Origin: Oscillospiraceae bacterium
GTDB taxonomy: Bacteria > Bacillota > Clostridia > Oscillospirales > Ruminococcaceae
Direction: 5' to 3'
Assembly (NCBI GenBank): GCA_015067375.1
Contig: SVMQ01000132.1
Span: 1-6,397 of the forward strand
Length of the DNA stretch: 6,397 nt
Both the position numbers and the translations under genes were made by a program. Position 1 is the first letter of the stretch, and every line of letters begins with the position of its first letter. Shown one piece after another: positions 1 through 6,213 of this stretch. The notes beneath the pieces are model-generated. The model was not told the DNA's origin. It did not search any database and worked only from the letters and a program-made list of their open reading frames with translations.

Positions 1-1392
1 GCGATATGTATAGTTATCATAATCGCCTGTGCTTTCATGTTTTTCAAGCGCAGGATACAGAACATGAGCAAGAACAAGGCACGTCCCGTTATGGAATACC
101 TTACGGATAACGATGCTATACTGACGGTGTTTGCTTTTTTTGTTATGGTGGCAGCGTTTGTGATAAGCGTTGTTTTCAAGTCTACATCGTCCCTTATCGA
201 AGATCGAATGGACACCATGATATATGGCAGGTACACTGAGGTGTTCTATCCTGTTGCGATATTTGCGGCACTGGTGCTGATATATCGCGGCAAGCTGTCG
301 TTCATCCACACATTCGCGTCGCTTTGCTGCGCGTCCGCGATATGCATAATGACAAAGATATTCACTGTTCCGACAGTGCTTGGCGGAACGCGTATGGTAT
401 CGGGAATGATACTGGGTATCGCTCCGTTGCGTTACGGCGAGGGCATCAAAGAGCTTCCAACCGAGGCCACTTTCGATAAGCTGATCACAACGGTGATGGC
501 GATGCTGTTCGTGCTGCTGATAATACAGCTGCTGCGTAAAAAGGACAAGAGGATATACCAGTATTTCTGTTTTCCTCTTGCAGGACTGCTCATCTACACT
601 AACGTCTATTGCTACAAGAATTATAACATGACGCAGTCTAAAAACGCTGTAAACGGCGCGAATTATATGATACAGGCACTTTCAATGATAGAGGACAGCG
701 GAATGACCGTATGCTGCTACGACCTGACCAAGGAGCGCTATGTCAAGGCGCAGTTCCTGTATCCTGATATGGAGCTTGTGATAGCAAAGAGCATGGCGGC
801 GCTGACAGAGCTTGAGGAGCGCCCCGATTTTATCGTATCTGACAAGGAGGACAACCTCAACCTGTGGTTCAAGGATGTGTATCTTGTGGGAAGCATAGGA
901 AACACTGTCCACCTTTACGCCTGCAATAACGAGGCATATAACTATGTAAAGGACAAGGGTCTTGCTGTATCTGAAAACAACATCATTCACTACGACGGCG
1001 CGCAGATACTGACCACTGCAGAGCAGCTTAAAACAAGCGGCAGCGCAGCGGTATTCGAGCCGCGCACAGCGATCTATACCAATTACACCACGTTGTTCAA
1101 GTCAGGAACTTATTATATCACTGCACGCGGCGAGGGCATCGACCGCGATGGTGTTACGATAACGCTCAAGTACAATAAGGGCGAGAGTCCGCTCAACTAC
1201 AAGGTAGTGCAGAAAGCTGACGGCGTGCTTCGTATTGAGATAAAAGCAGACAAAAAGCTGCCCAACGTCCGTTTCAAGCTGACCAACAACACAGGTGAAG
1301 ATATCATACTTGACAGCGTAAGTATAGAAAAAGGCGAAAAAGTGACCTCGTACAAGCTTGCAAAAGGAGTAGCCTATAACACTCCCGTCTGA
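1..1392 (+). CDS. Multi-pass membrane protein, C-terminal part (5' partial); possibly GT-C-type glycosyltransferase-like
   Basis: The reading frame is open to the first base of the window, so the ATG at 37 is probably internal; the codons before it encode the end of a hydrophobic helix (AICIVIIIACAF). Numbering from the first window codon (463 residues visible), further likely membrane spans lie near 38-59, 80-96, 100-122, 160-178 and 185-204. After the last span comes a soluble, probably extracytoplasmic region of about 255 residues. Its final part (about 348-444) looks like a beta-sandwich, with alternating strands such as SGTYYITARGEG and VLRIEIKAD. Several helices followed by an exported domain, plus the GRYTEVFYPV stretch, recall large GT-C glycosyltransferase-like proteins of Clostridia. 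No catalytic motif is visible, because that part would lie upstream, so function is not assigned. It ends with TGA 14 bases before ktrB, suggesting co-transcription. Confidence 0.8.
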   Translation, partial: AICIVIIIACAFMFFKRRIQNMSKNKARPVMEYLTDNDAILTVFAFFVMVAAFVISVVFKSTSSLIEDRMDTMIYGRYTEVFYPVAIFAALVLIYRGKLSFIHTFASLCCASAICIMTKIFTVPTVLGGTRMVSGMILGIAPLRYGEGIKELPTEATFDKLITTVMAMLFVLLIIQLLRKKDKRIYQYFCFPLAGLLIYTNVYCYKNYNMTQSKNAVNGANYMIQALSMIEDSGMTVCCYDLTKERYVKAQFLYPDMELVIAKSMAALTELEERPDFIVSDKEDNLNLWFKDVYLVGSIGNTVHLYACNNEAYNYVKDKGLAVSENNIIHYDGAQILTTAEQLKTSGSAAVFEPRTAIYTNYTTLFKSGTYYITARGEGIDRDGVTITLKYNKGESPLNYKVVQKADGVLRIEIKADKKLPNVRFKLTNNTGEDIILDSVSIEKGEKVTSYKLAKGVAYNTPV

Positions 1393-1406
1393 GTAAAGGA
1401 GTCAAA

Positions 1407-2765
1407 ATGCCAATATTGAATAAAAGCGCAAAAAATCCTTTTTCGGCTAGAACCCTTGTTATCGGTTTTTTTATCATAATCGTTGTCGGTGCATTTCTAT
1501 TGTGCTTGCCGATCTCATCCAGAACAGGAAGCTTTACTTCTTATTTTGACTGTTTATTCACAGCGACATCTGCAACCTGTGTTACCGGCCTGATAGTTTT
1601 TGATACTTATACACAATGGAATTTGTTCGGTCAGATCATAATTGCTTTGCTTATTCAGATAGGCGGATTGGGCTTTGTGACGATAATCACCTTTTTTAAT
1701 ATTGCTGCAGGTAAAAAGTTGGGATATCGCACAATTGCTGTAGCGGCTGACGGTCTGACAGAGAGCAGTTTCGAAGGTGGCAGAAAGATCTTTGTTAGTA
1801 TCATGAAGTATTCGCTGATCTTTGAAGTCAGCGGTGCGGCATTGCTTGCAACTGTTTTCGTTCCTCGCTATGGTTTGTATGGAATTTGGGTGAGCATCTT
1901 TATGAGCGTGACCGCATTCTGTAATGCGGGATTTGATCTTATGGGACAGGAAGAGCAGTTTTCAAGCCTTATCCACTTTAACAGCGAGCCGATCGTACTT
2001 ATTACAATAGCATTACTGATCATAGTGGGCGGACTGGGATTTATAGTATGGGAGAATTTTATAAACATCCGCAAAGTCCGAAAGCTTAGTCTACATTCAT
2101 ATGCTGTGCTGATTATGACCGGTATCTTGATATTTGGCGGCATGGCGATGTATCTGGCGGCAGAGTGGAACAATCCCGACACGCTCGGTTCGATGAGCAT
2201 TGGCGATAAATTGTTAAATTCATTCTTCTCAAGCGTTACAGCGCGAACAGCAGGTTATAACAGCATCTCACTTGAAGAGATGAGAGATTTTTCACAACTC
2301 GGTACGATTTTTTTGATGTTCATAGGTGCGGCGCCGGCTTCCACCGGAGGCGGTATTAAGGTGACTACTCTGCTTGTGCTGATTATGATAGTGCCATCCT
2401 ACATAAGTAACAAAAACGATGTTGAGATATTCGGTCATAAGGTAAACAAACTGGCAGTATATCGCACGTTGGTCATATCTGTTCTTTCGATGGCTGTTGT
2501 ATCACTTTGCTTTACCGTGCTGTATTGTACAACACCGGATACAGCCAATGCGGCAGAATGTTTGTTTGAGGCAGTTTCCGCCTTTAGCACCACAGGGCTT
2601 TCCGTGGGCGTCACCGCAGAGTGCGGTATTGTCGGACGGATCATTCTTATTGTAACAATGTTTATCGGGCGAGTAGGCCCTGTATCGCTGATAATGTCGC
2701 TAACGCTGAATGGCGCGAAACGCAAGAATGTTGTTGTCCCCGAGGGACAGATAATAATAGGCTGA
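1407..2765 (+). CDS. ktrB: Ktr/Trk-type potassium uptake channel subunit KtrB
   Basis: This is the membrane subunit of a Na+-dependent K+ uptake system of the TrkH/KtrB superfamily (family knowledge). The 452 residues match the usual KtrB length. Four membrane-pore-membrane repeats are visible, with selectivity-filter loops at about 52-62 (TATSATCVTGL), 168-178 (SVTAFCNAGFD), 276-284 (SVTARTAGY) and 390-400 (VSAFSTTGLSV). The intramembrane gating loop of the third repeat is the Gly/Ala/Ser-rich GAAPASTGGGIK at about 307-318. The GRVGP motif at 421-425 and the C-terminal PEGQIIIG are also typical. The start is supported by AAAGGAG at 1395-1401, five bases before the ATG. The cytoplasmic RCK partner KtrA is not in the window; the flanking genes are a membrane protein and tRNA/rRNA methyltransferases. 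Parts of the gene are clearly more AT-rich than rsmI downstream. A TrkH rather than KtrB assignment is less likely given the length and C-terminus. Confidence 0.96.
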   Translation: MPILNKSAKNPFSARTLVIGFFIIIVVGAFLLCLPISSRTGSFTSYFDCLFTATSATCVTGLIVFDTYTQWNLFGQIIIALLIQIGGLGFVTIITFFNIAAGKKLGYRTIAVAADGLTESSFEGGRKIFVSIMKYSLIFEVSGAALLATVFVPRYGLYGIWVSIFMSVTAFCNAGFDLMGQEEQFSSLIHFNSEPIVLITIALLIIVGGLGFIVWENFINIRKVRKLSLHSYAVLIMTGILIFGGMAMYLAAEWNNPDTLGSMSIGDKLLNSFFSSVTARTAGYNSISLEEMRDFSQLGTIFLMFIGAAPASTGGGIKVTTLLVLIMIVPSYISNKNDVEIFGHKVNKLAVYRTLVISVLSMAVVSLCFTVLYCTTPDTANAAECLFEAVSAFSTTGLSVGVTAECGIVGRIILIVTMFIGRVGPVSLIMSLTLNGAKRKNVVVPEGQIIIG

Positions 2766-2773
2766 TACCCCTT

Positions 2774-2791
2774 CTGCCTAATGCAAGGCAG
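2774..2791 (+). other. Short intercistronic hairpin between ktrB and trmN6
   Basis: A perfect 6-bp inverted repeat (CTGCCT at 2774-2779, AGGCAG at 2786-2791) encloses a 6-base loop, nine bases after the ktrB stop. No T-run follows, so it is not a standard intrinsic terminator. It could stabilise the 3' end of an upstream transcript, mark a processing site, or be chance. The 58-base gap around it shows no convincing promoter. Confidence 0.3.
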
Positions 2792-2823
2792 CCACTTAAT
2801 AACAGAAAGGACAGGATCTCTTT

Positions 2824-3528
2824 ATGGAAACCTTTGCCCTGGGAAAACTCACTATGTATGTTTCGGACGATCATCGTTTCGGGACGGACGCGTTCCTGCT
2901 GGCTTATTATGCAGGAGTAAAGTCAGACAGCGTCGTATGCGACCTGTGTACAGGATGCGGCATAATTCCGCTGATATTCTGCAAGAATGTCATGCCTAAG
3001 CTGGTGTATGCCATTGATATACAGGAAGAGGCGATCGAGCTTCTTAAAATGTCGGTGGAGAAGAATCAGCTGCAGAATACCGTAGCGCCCATTCTCACTG
3101 ACCTGCGCGAGCTTGATCAGCGCTATCTTGCGTTTGAGTCAGTGGATATCGTCACTGCAAATCCGCCTTATATGACAAGCGGAAGCGGCTTTGAGAAGAT
3201 GTCCCGACCTCAGGCTATCGCACGTCATGAGCTTATGTGTACTGTTGATGATGTATGCAGGGCGGCAGGCAAGCTGCTGAAATACGGCGGTCTGCTGAAA
3301 ATGTGCCATCGTCCCGAGCGCCTGTCGGATGTCATCAATTCCATGCGCGAGAACAAGATAGAGCCTAAGAGCATCACATTTGTTCACAACAGCATCCTTG
3401 ACAAGCCGTGGCTTTTCCTTATCACGGGAAAAAAGGGTGCAAAGTCGGGCATGGTCGTGGAGAAGCCTATGATACTCCGCAACGACGACAGATCCTACAC
3501 GGAGGAGTACACACGTCTTTATGAATGA
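2824..3528 (+). CDS. trmN6: tRNA1(Val) (adenine37-N6)-methyltransferase family protein (TrmN6/YabB-like)
   Basis: This is a SAM-dependent class I (Rossmann-fold) methyltransferase. The family methylates N6 of A37 in tRNA1(Val), as known from E. coli YfiC; the Firmicutes homologue is usually called YabB. In 234 residues one sees the N-terminal HRFGTDAFLLA segment (18-27), SAM-binding motif I as DLCTGCGIIPL (40-50), the acidic end of strand 2 at AIDIQEEA (63-70), and the amino-methyltransferase motif NPPY at 113-116, followed by a Gly/Ser-rich loop. This NPPY motif marks N6-adenine or N-glutamine methylation, and overall length and architecture favour the tRNA enzyme. The ATG has AGGA at 2813-2816, seven bases upstream. 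It overlaps rsmI by eight bases, matching the known Firmicutes neighbourhood of yabB and yabC, although the small GIY-YIG gene (yazA) often found between them is absent. The exact tRNA substrate here is inferred. Confidence 0.88.
   Translation: METFALGKLTMYVSDDHRFGTDAFLLAYYAGVKSDSVVCDLCTGCGIIPLIFCKNVMPKLVYAIDIQEEAIELLKMSVEKNQLQNTVAPILTDLRELDQRYLAFESVDIVTANPPYMTSGSGFEKMSRPQAIARHELMCTVDDVCRAAGKLLKYGGLLKMCHRPERLSDVINSMRENKIEPKSITFVHNSILDKPWLFLITGKKGAKSGMVVEKPMILRNDDRSYTEEYTRLYE
3501..3507 (+). promoter_or_regulatory. Ribosome binding site of rsmI, inside trmN6, with long spacing
   Basis: GGAGGAG lies within the trmN6 coding sequence, 13 bases before the rsmI ATG at 3521. That spacing is longer than the 5-7 bases of the other genes here. 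No ATG, GTG or TTG in the rsmI frame lies closer to it, and the protein from 3521 begins with the expected RsmI N-terminus, so the start stands. The ATGAATGA overlap of start and stop suggests translational coupling to trmN6 compensates for the long spacer. Confidence 0.65.
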
Positions 3529-4357
3529 TACGGGAAAGCTGTATGTGGTCGGCACGCCCATAGGAAATCTGTCGGACTTCAGTCCGCGTGGTATTGAAAC
3601 GCTGGAGAGCGTTGACTATATCGCCGCTGAGGACACCCGAGTTTCGTTGAGGCTGCTGACACATTTCGGCATAAAAAAGCCTATGCTGAGTTACTACAAG
3701 CCGCATGAGGCGGAAAAGAGCGCAAAGATACTGGCGCTGCTTGCAGAGGGCAATAGTGTGGCGCTTGTATCTGATGCAGGAATGCCATGCATCTCTGACC
3801 CTGGTGTTTACCTTGTGCAGAAATGCTATGAGCAGGGTACGCCCGTTGAGGTCATACCATCCTGCAACGCGGCGATAGCTGCTGTTGCGATAAGCGGTAT
3901 TGACACGATGCGCTTCGCGTTTGAGGGCTTCCTGCCTGTTGACAAAAAGGAGCGCGCAAAGCGGCTGGAGGAGATAAAAACACTTCCGCATACGCTTGTT
4001 TTTTACGAAGCGCCACACAAGCTGCAGAAAACGCTTGGTGATATGCAGACAGCTTTTGGCGGCGCGAGATACTGTGCGCTGTGCCGTGAGCTGACCAAGA
4101 TACATGAGGAGGTCATCCGTGGTACGCTTGACGAGCTTTGTGCCTACTATGAGCAGACTGAGCCGCGCGGCGAGTATGTTATCGTGGTCGAGGGTGCGCC
4201 GCCGCAGGACGCAGAAACGCTGACGCTTGAACAGGCTGCCGAATATGCGAAGCAGCTTGTCCTTGGCGGAGAGAAGATGTCTGACGCCTGCAAGAAAGCG
4301 GCAAAGGAAACAGGCTGGTCAAAGCAGGAGATATACAAGCTGGTGCTTTCTGACTAG
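3521..4357 (+). CDS. rsmI: 16S rRNA (cytidine1402-2'-O)-methyltransferase RsmI
   Basis: RsmI transfers a methyl group from SAM to the 2'-hydroxyl of C1402 in the 16S rRNA decoding centre (family knowledge; tetrapyrrole-methylase fold). The 278 residues match the usual length. Visible family motifs are YVVGTPIGNLSD (8-19), AAEDTR (35-40), LVSDAG...SDPG (82-95), FEGFLP (134-139), FYEAPHK (161-167), RELTKIHEEVIRGT (189-202) and RGEYVIVVEG (216-225). They are followed by the small C-terminal helical domain (about 235-278) with the typical AAKETGWSKQEIYK run. Two normally conserved spots differ: DAG-T-P reads DAGMPC at 86-91, and the PG of the IPG(A/P) loop reads IPSCNAA at 112-118. The gene overlaps trmN6 by eight bases and is followed nine bases later by the lipoprotein gene. 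Identity is secure; activity is presumed. Confidence 0.97.
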   Translation: MNDTGKLYVVGTPIGNLSDFSPRGIETLESVDYIAAEDTRVSLRLLTHFGIKKPMLSYYKPHEAEKSAKILALLAEGNSVALVSDAGMPCISDPGVYLVQKCYEQGTPVEVIPSCNAAIAAVAISGIDTMRFAFEGFLPVDKKERAKRLEEIKTLPHTLVFYEAPHKLQKTLGDMQTAFGGARYCALCRELTKIHEEVIRGTLDELCAYYEQTEPRGEYVIVVEGAPPQDAETLTLEQAAEYAKQLVLGGEKMSDACKKAAKETGWSKQEIYKLVLSD

Positions 4358-4366
4358 GAGGCAGGT

Positions 4367-5884
4367 ATGAAAAGGATCATCATTGCTGTGCTGTGCGCCT
4401 TGCTTTGTGCAGGCTGTAACAGCAGCGACAAACTACCACAATATTCCGAGATGGGTACGGCGCAGGCGACATTCAGCGAAGCAGATAGCACTACGGAAGC
4501 TACAGCGTCTGCAACGGAGTCGATACAGCTGTCAGCCGAAACGCTGCAAGGCTTTAAATATGGCGAGCTGATAATATCGGAAGAGCTTGAATACGAGTGG
4601 GTGCATCAGAGCTTGTGCATAGACGATGTCCTGATAACTGCACAGCGAAAGGATGGACAGGACTACTCGGCGCAGGCTATCCTTGATGGCGGTATAGCTC
4701 AATATGAAGCCGTTGGATGCGATGTCACAAGCAGTGCGCTGAAGCCTGTGAGCATTGGCGGTATCGAGGTAGAAGCAGCCTGCATAACGGCAAACATTGA
4801 TATAGCGGACGAAACGATTCTGAGCTACACCGAATGTGCCGCACTCGAGACTGAGCATTATGTTTATATCTTCAATTACGGTTATTGGGGAGAGAATGTG
4901 CCTGATATATCATATATCTATGATGGAATTGCAGTGCACCCCTACTCCGATGATTATTTTGCTTTCGATGACGACAGCGCAGACCTGATGCTTTCTGACA
5001 GCAGCGAAGAACCTCGCACGCTGAGATTTGACGGTGGACTTAGCTTTGAAGTGCCGTACAATACCGTGTTGGAAAAAGCGTCTGATAGCGGCAAGATTTA
5101 TAGCTACAACGGCAGCTATGAGTACCTTGAGGTGGAGATATTCAACGACTGCGAGGATGGTGTGGTCAGAAGCGTAAGCGAGCTTGACCTGCTGAAGCAC
5201 TACTCCACTCCTGATAAATGGAACGACCTGCGACGTATAAATGTAAATGGACTTGATATCATCTATTTTATTTCGGATGGACAGCGTTGTTTTCTGCTGC
5301 AGAATGGCGATGTCTGCTATCTCATCAAAATGCGGATGTTCCATGATATGATGCTGAAAACACTGGCGATAACTGACGATGACCGCTACGAATTCAACGA
5401 CAGCATCGACGACCTTGTTATCTTTGGTGAATACCCTGAGGACAGCTATGAGTATTTCAACGATAAGGTAGGGGTATCCTGTCCTGACCAGTTTGAATTC
5501 TCACTGTCAAATAACACGCTTTACTGCAATGAGTGGGGCGGACGCTACCGCACGGCACGCTGCCGCATAACTGCCGCGGATGTCAAGGATTTTTATCACA
5601 TGGATATTGCGGATTTCAAACGCTACTACAGCACCTGTACCGCGATGCGCCGCACAAAGATCGACGGCTATGACACTATATTACTGGAGTACCATTCCGA
5701 TACTATCTACAGTCTTGAAGCACTGGTGCGTATAAGCGATAATGAGTATTACAGCGTTTATACCGAATACTACAAGAATGAGTATCAGGATTATGTTGAT
5801 ACCTGGGGCGAGGATGCTTCTCTCGCACGGGATTTTCTGGGCAATGCCCAGCGCTTTATCGGAAGCATCAGAATTAAGGAATGA
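4367..5884 (+). CDS. Lipoprotein with three tandem related domains, function unknown
   Basis: I do not recognise the family of this 505-residue protein. AGGAGG at 4356-4361, overlapping the rsmI stop, lies five bases before the ATG. The N-terminus is a type II signal peptide: KR, a hydrophobic core, then the lipobox LLCAGC with Cys17 as the lipidated residue. A Ser/Thr/Glu/Ala-rich linker runs from about 18 to 58. The rest looks like three related domains of about 130-140 residues (about 60-190, 217-355 and 366-503). Each has an acidic N-terminal strand, a helix, and a recurring core with a [I/V]-x-[I/V/D]-[N/G]-G hairpin: VSIGGIEVEA (128-137), INVNGLDIIY (291-300) and KIDGYDTILL (431-440). 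Each then has hydrophobic strands and a closing helix. This layout resembles PsbP/Mog1-like sandwiches, but that is inference. The mature part is acidic, Tyr/Asp-rich and carries eleven cysteines besides Cys17. It is probably an extracytoplasmic membrane-anchored binding or envelope protein. Confidence 0.85.
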   Translation: MKRIIIAVLCALLCAGCNSSDKLPQYSEMGTAQATFSEADSTTEATASATESIQLSAETLQGFKYGELIISEELEYEWVHQSLCIDDVLITAQRKDGQDYSAQAILDGGIAQYEAVGCDVTSSALKPVSIGGIEVEAACITANIDIADETILSYTECAALETEHYVYIFNYGYWGENVPDISYIYDGIAVHPYSDDYFAFDDDSADLMLSDSSEEPRTLRFDGGLSFEVPYNTVLEKASDSGKIYSYNGSYEYLEVEIFNDCEDGVVRSVSELDLLKHYSTPDKWNDLRRINVNGLDIIYFISDGQRCFLLQNGDVCYLIKMRMFHDMMLKTLAITDDDRYEFNDSIDDLVIFGEYPEDSYEYFNDKVGVSCPDQFEFSLSNNTLYCNEWGGRYRTARCRITAADVKDFYHMDIADFKRYYSTCTAMRRTKIDGYDTILLEYHSDTIYSLEALVRISDNEYYSVYTEYYKNEYQDYVDTWGEDASLARDFLGNAQRFIGSIRIKE

Positions 5885-5888
5885 CCCT

Positions 5889-5912
5889 TTTCACGGCTCA
5901 TGCCGTGTGAAA
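5889..5912 (+). other. Imperfect hairpin between lipoprotein gene and small membrane-protein gene
   Basis: CACGGC at 5892-5897 pairs with GCCGTG at 5902-5907 around a TCAT loop. The outer bases can also pair (TTTCAC with GTGAAA in an alternative register with a 2-base bulge). No T-run follows, so efficient termination is unlikely. Its place just after the lipoprotein stop suggests a transcript-stabilising or attenuating element between the two genes. Confidence 0.4.
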
Positions 5913-5943
5913 TACGAATGACCTATGAAAGGAATAAAACACT

Positions 5944-6102
5944 ATGAACAAAAAGACTATTTCTCTTATGCAGACACTTGTACCGATCCTCGGTGCGGTT
6001 ATCATAGTTGCAGGCGCAGTTGCTTACATCTGCCTCAAGATAGCAGACGAGCTGCGCTACAACGAAAAGTGGAAGGATTATGACGAGTGCGGCTGGCACT
6101 GA
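5944..6102 (+). CDS. Small single-span membrane protein (52 aa), function unknown
   Basis: This short gene starts MNKKTISLMQTLVPILG and ends DYDECGWH before TGA. It has a basic N-terminus, one hydrophobic span at about 11-31 rich in Ile, Val, Ala and Gly, and then a charged tail of about 20 residues (KIADELRYNEKWKDYDECGWH, about 32-52) with a single Cys49 near the end. AAAGGA at 5928-5933 lies ten bases before the ATG. A strong terminator begins about 20 bases after the stop, which supports a real terminal gene of the transcript. The start overlaps a meaningless 15-codon frame. A longer minus-strand frame over the same bases runs through the terminator palindrome and is not credible. I recognise no family. 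By position it could act with the upstream lipoprotein, but nothing in the sequence proves this. Confidence 0.72.
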   Translation: MNKKTISLMQTLVPILGAVIIVAGAVAYICLKIADELRYNEKWKDYDECGWH

Positions 6103-6122
6103 TATCACCTTTGCAACGACGC

Positions 6123-6154
6123 GCCCCGTTCCATATATGGAACGGGGCTTTTTT
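6123..6154 (+). terminator. Strong intrinsic terminator ending the plus-strand gene train
   Basis: A perfect 26-base palindrome (6123-6148, arms beginning GCCCCGTTCC and ending GGAACGGGGC, with an AT-only centre) is followed directly by six Ts (6149-6154). The minus-strand side has no T-run, so it acts on plus-strand transcripts. It lies 20 bases after the small membrane-protein gene. Confidence 0.95.
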
Positions 6155-6166
6155 GCAGGCACATAA

Positions 6167-6194
6167 AAACACCGCCGATCGCTCGACGGTGTTT
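6167..6194 (-). terminator. Intrinsic terminator of the convergent GGDEF gene, possibly bidirectional
   Basis: AAACACCG (6167-6174) pairs with CGGTGTTT (6187-6194). One C/A mismatch follows and then three more pairs (CGA with TCG) close a TCGC loop. Read on the minus strand the stem runs into five Ts, 20 bases after the GGDEF stop codon. On the plus strand it is followed by GTTTTTG, so it may also back up the terminator at 6123-6154. Confidence 0.85.
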
Positions 6195-6213
6195 GTTTTT
6201 GTGATACTGTCTA

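Noticed and set aside
37..1392. Taking the ATG at 37 as the start of the first gene
   Set aside because: The frame stays open to base 1 and encodes a hydrophobic segment continuous with the residues after 37, and no ribosome binding site precedes it; the gene most likely starts upstream.
1393..1406. Possible c-di-AMP riboswitch (ydaO type) upstream of ktrB
   Set aside because: Only 14 bases separate ktrB from the preceding stop codon, leaving no room for a leader.
2766..2823. Possible promoter or riboswitch between ktrB and trmN6
   Set aside because: Only 58 bases, with no convincing -35/-10 pair; a lone 6-bp hairpin is too small for a known riboswitch class.
2621..2999. Plus-strand frames bridging the ktrB end and trmN6 start (2621-2920 and 2781-2999)
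   Set aside because: They are out of frame with ktrB and trmN6, both of which have clear family motifs over the same bases.
3467..4105. A 212-codon minus-strand frame opposite rsmI and the end of trmN6
   Set aside because: It lies entirely over well-supported genes, encodes a Cys/Arg-rich sequence with no domain or signal, and spans the trmN6-rsmI junction; it is a shadow of the coding strand.
5900..5947. A 15-codon frame whose TGA overlaps the ATG of the small protein gene (ATGA)
   Set aside because: Its ATG lies in a hairpin loop without a ribosome binding site and the peptide has no recognisable feature; the overlap is probably chance.
5923..6162. A 79-codon minus-strand frame over the small membrane-protein gene
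   Set aside because: It begins just beyond and reads through the terminator palindrome at 6123-6148, while the plus-strand frame has a ribosome binding site, a membrane span and a terminator behind it.
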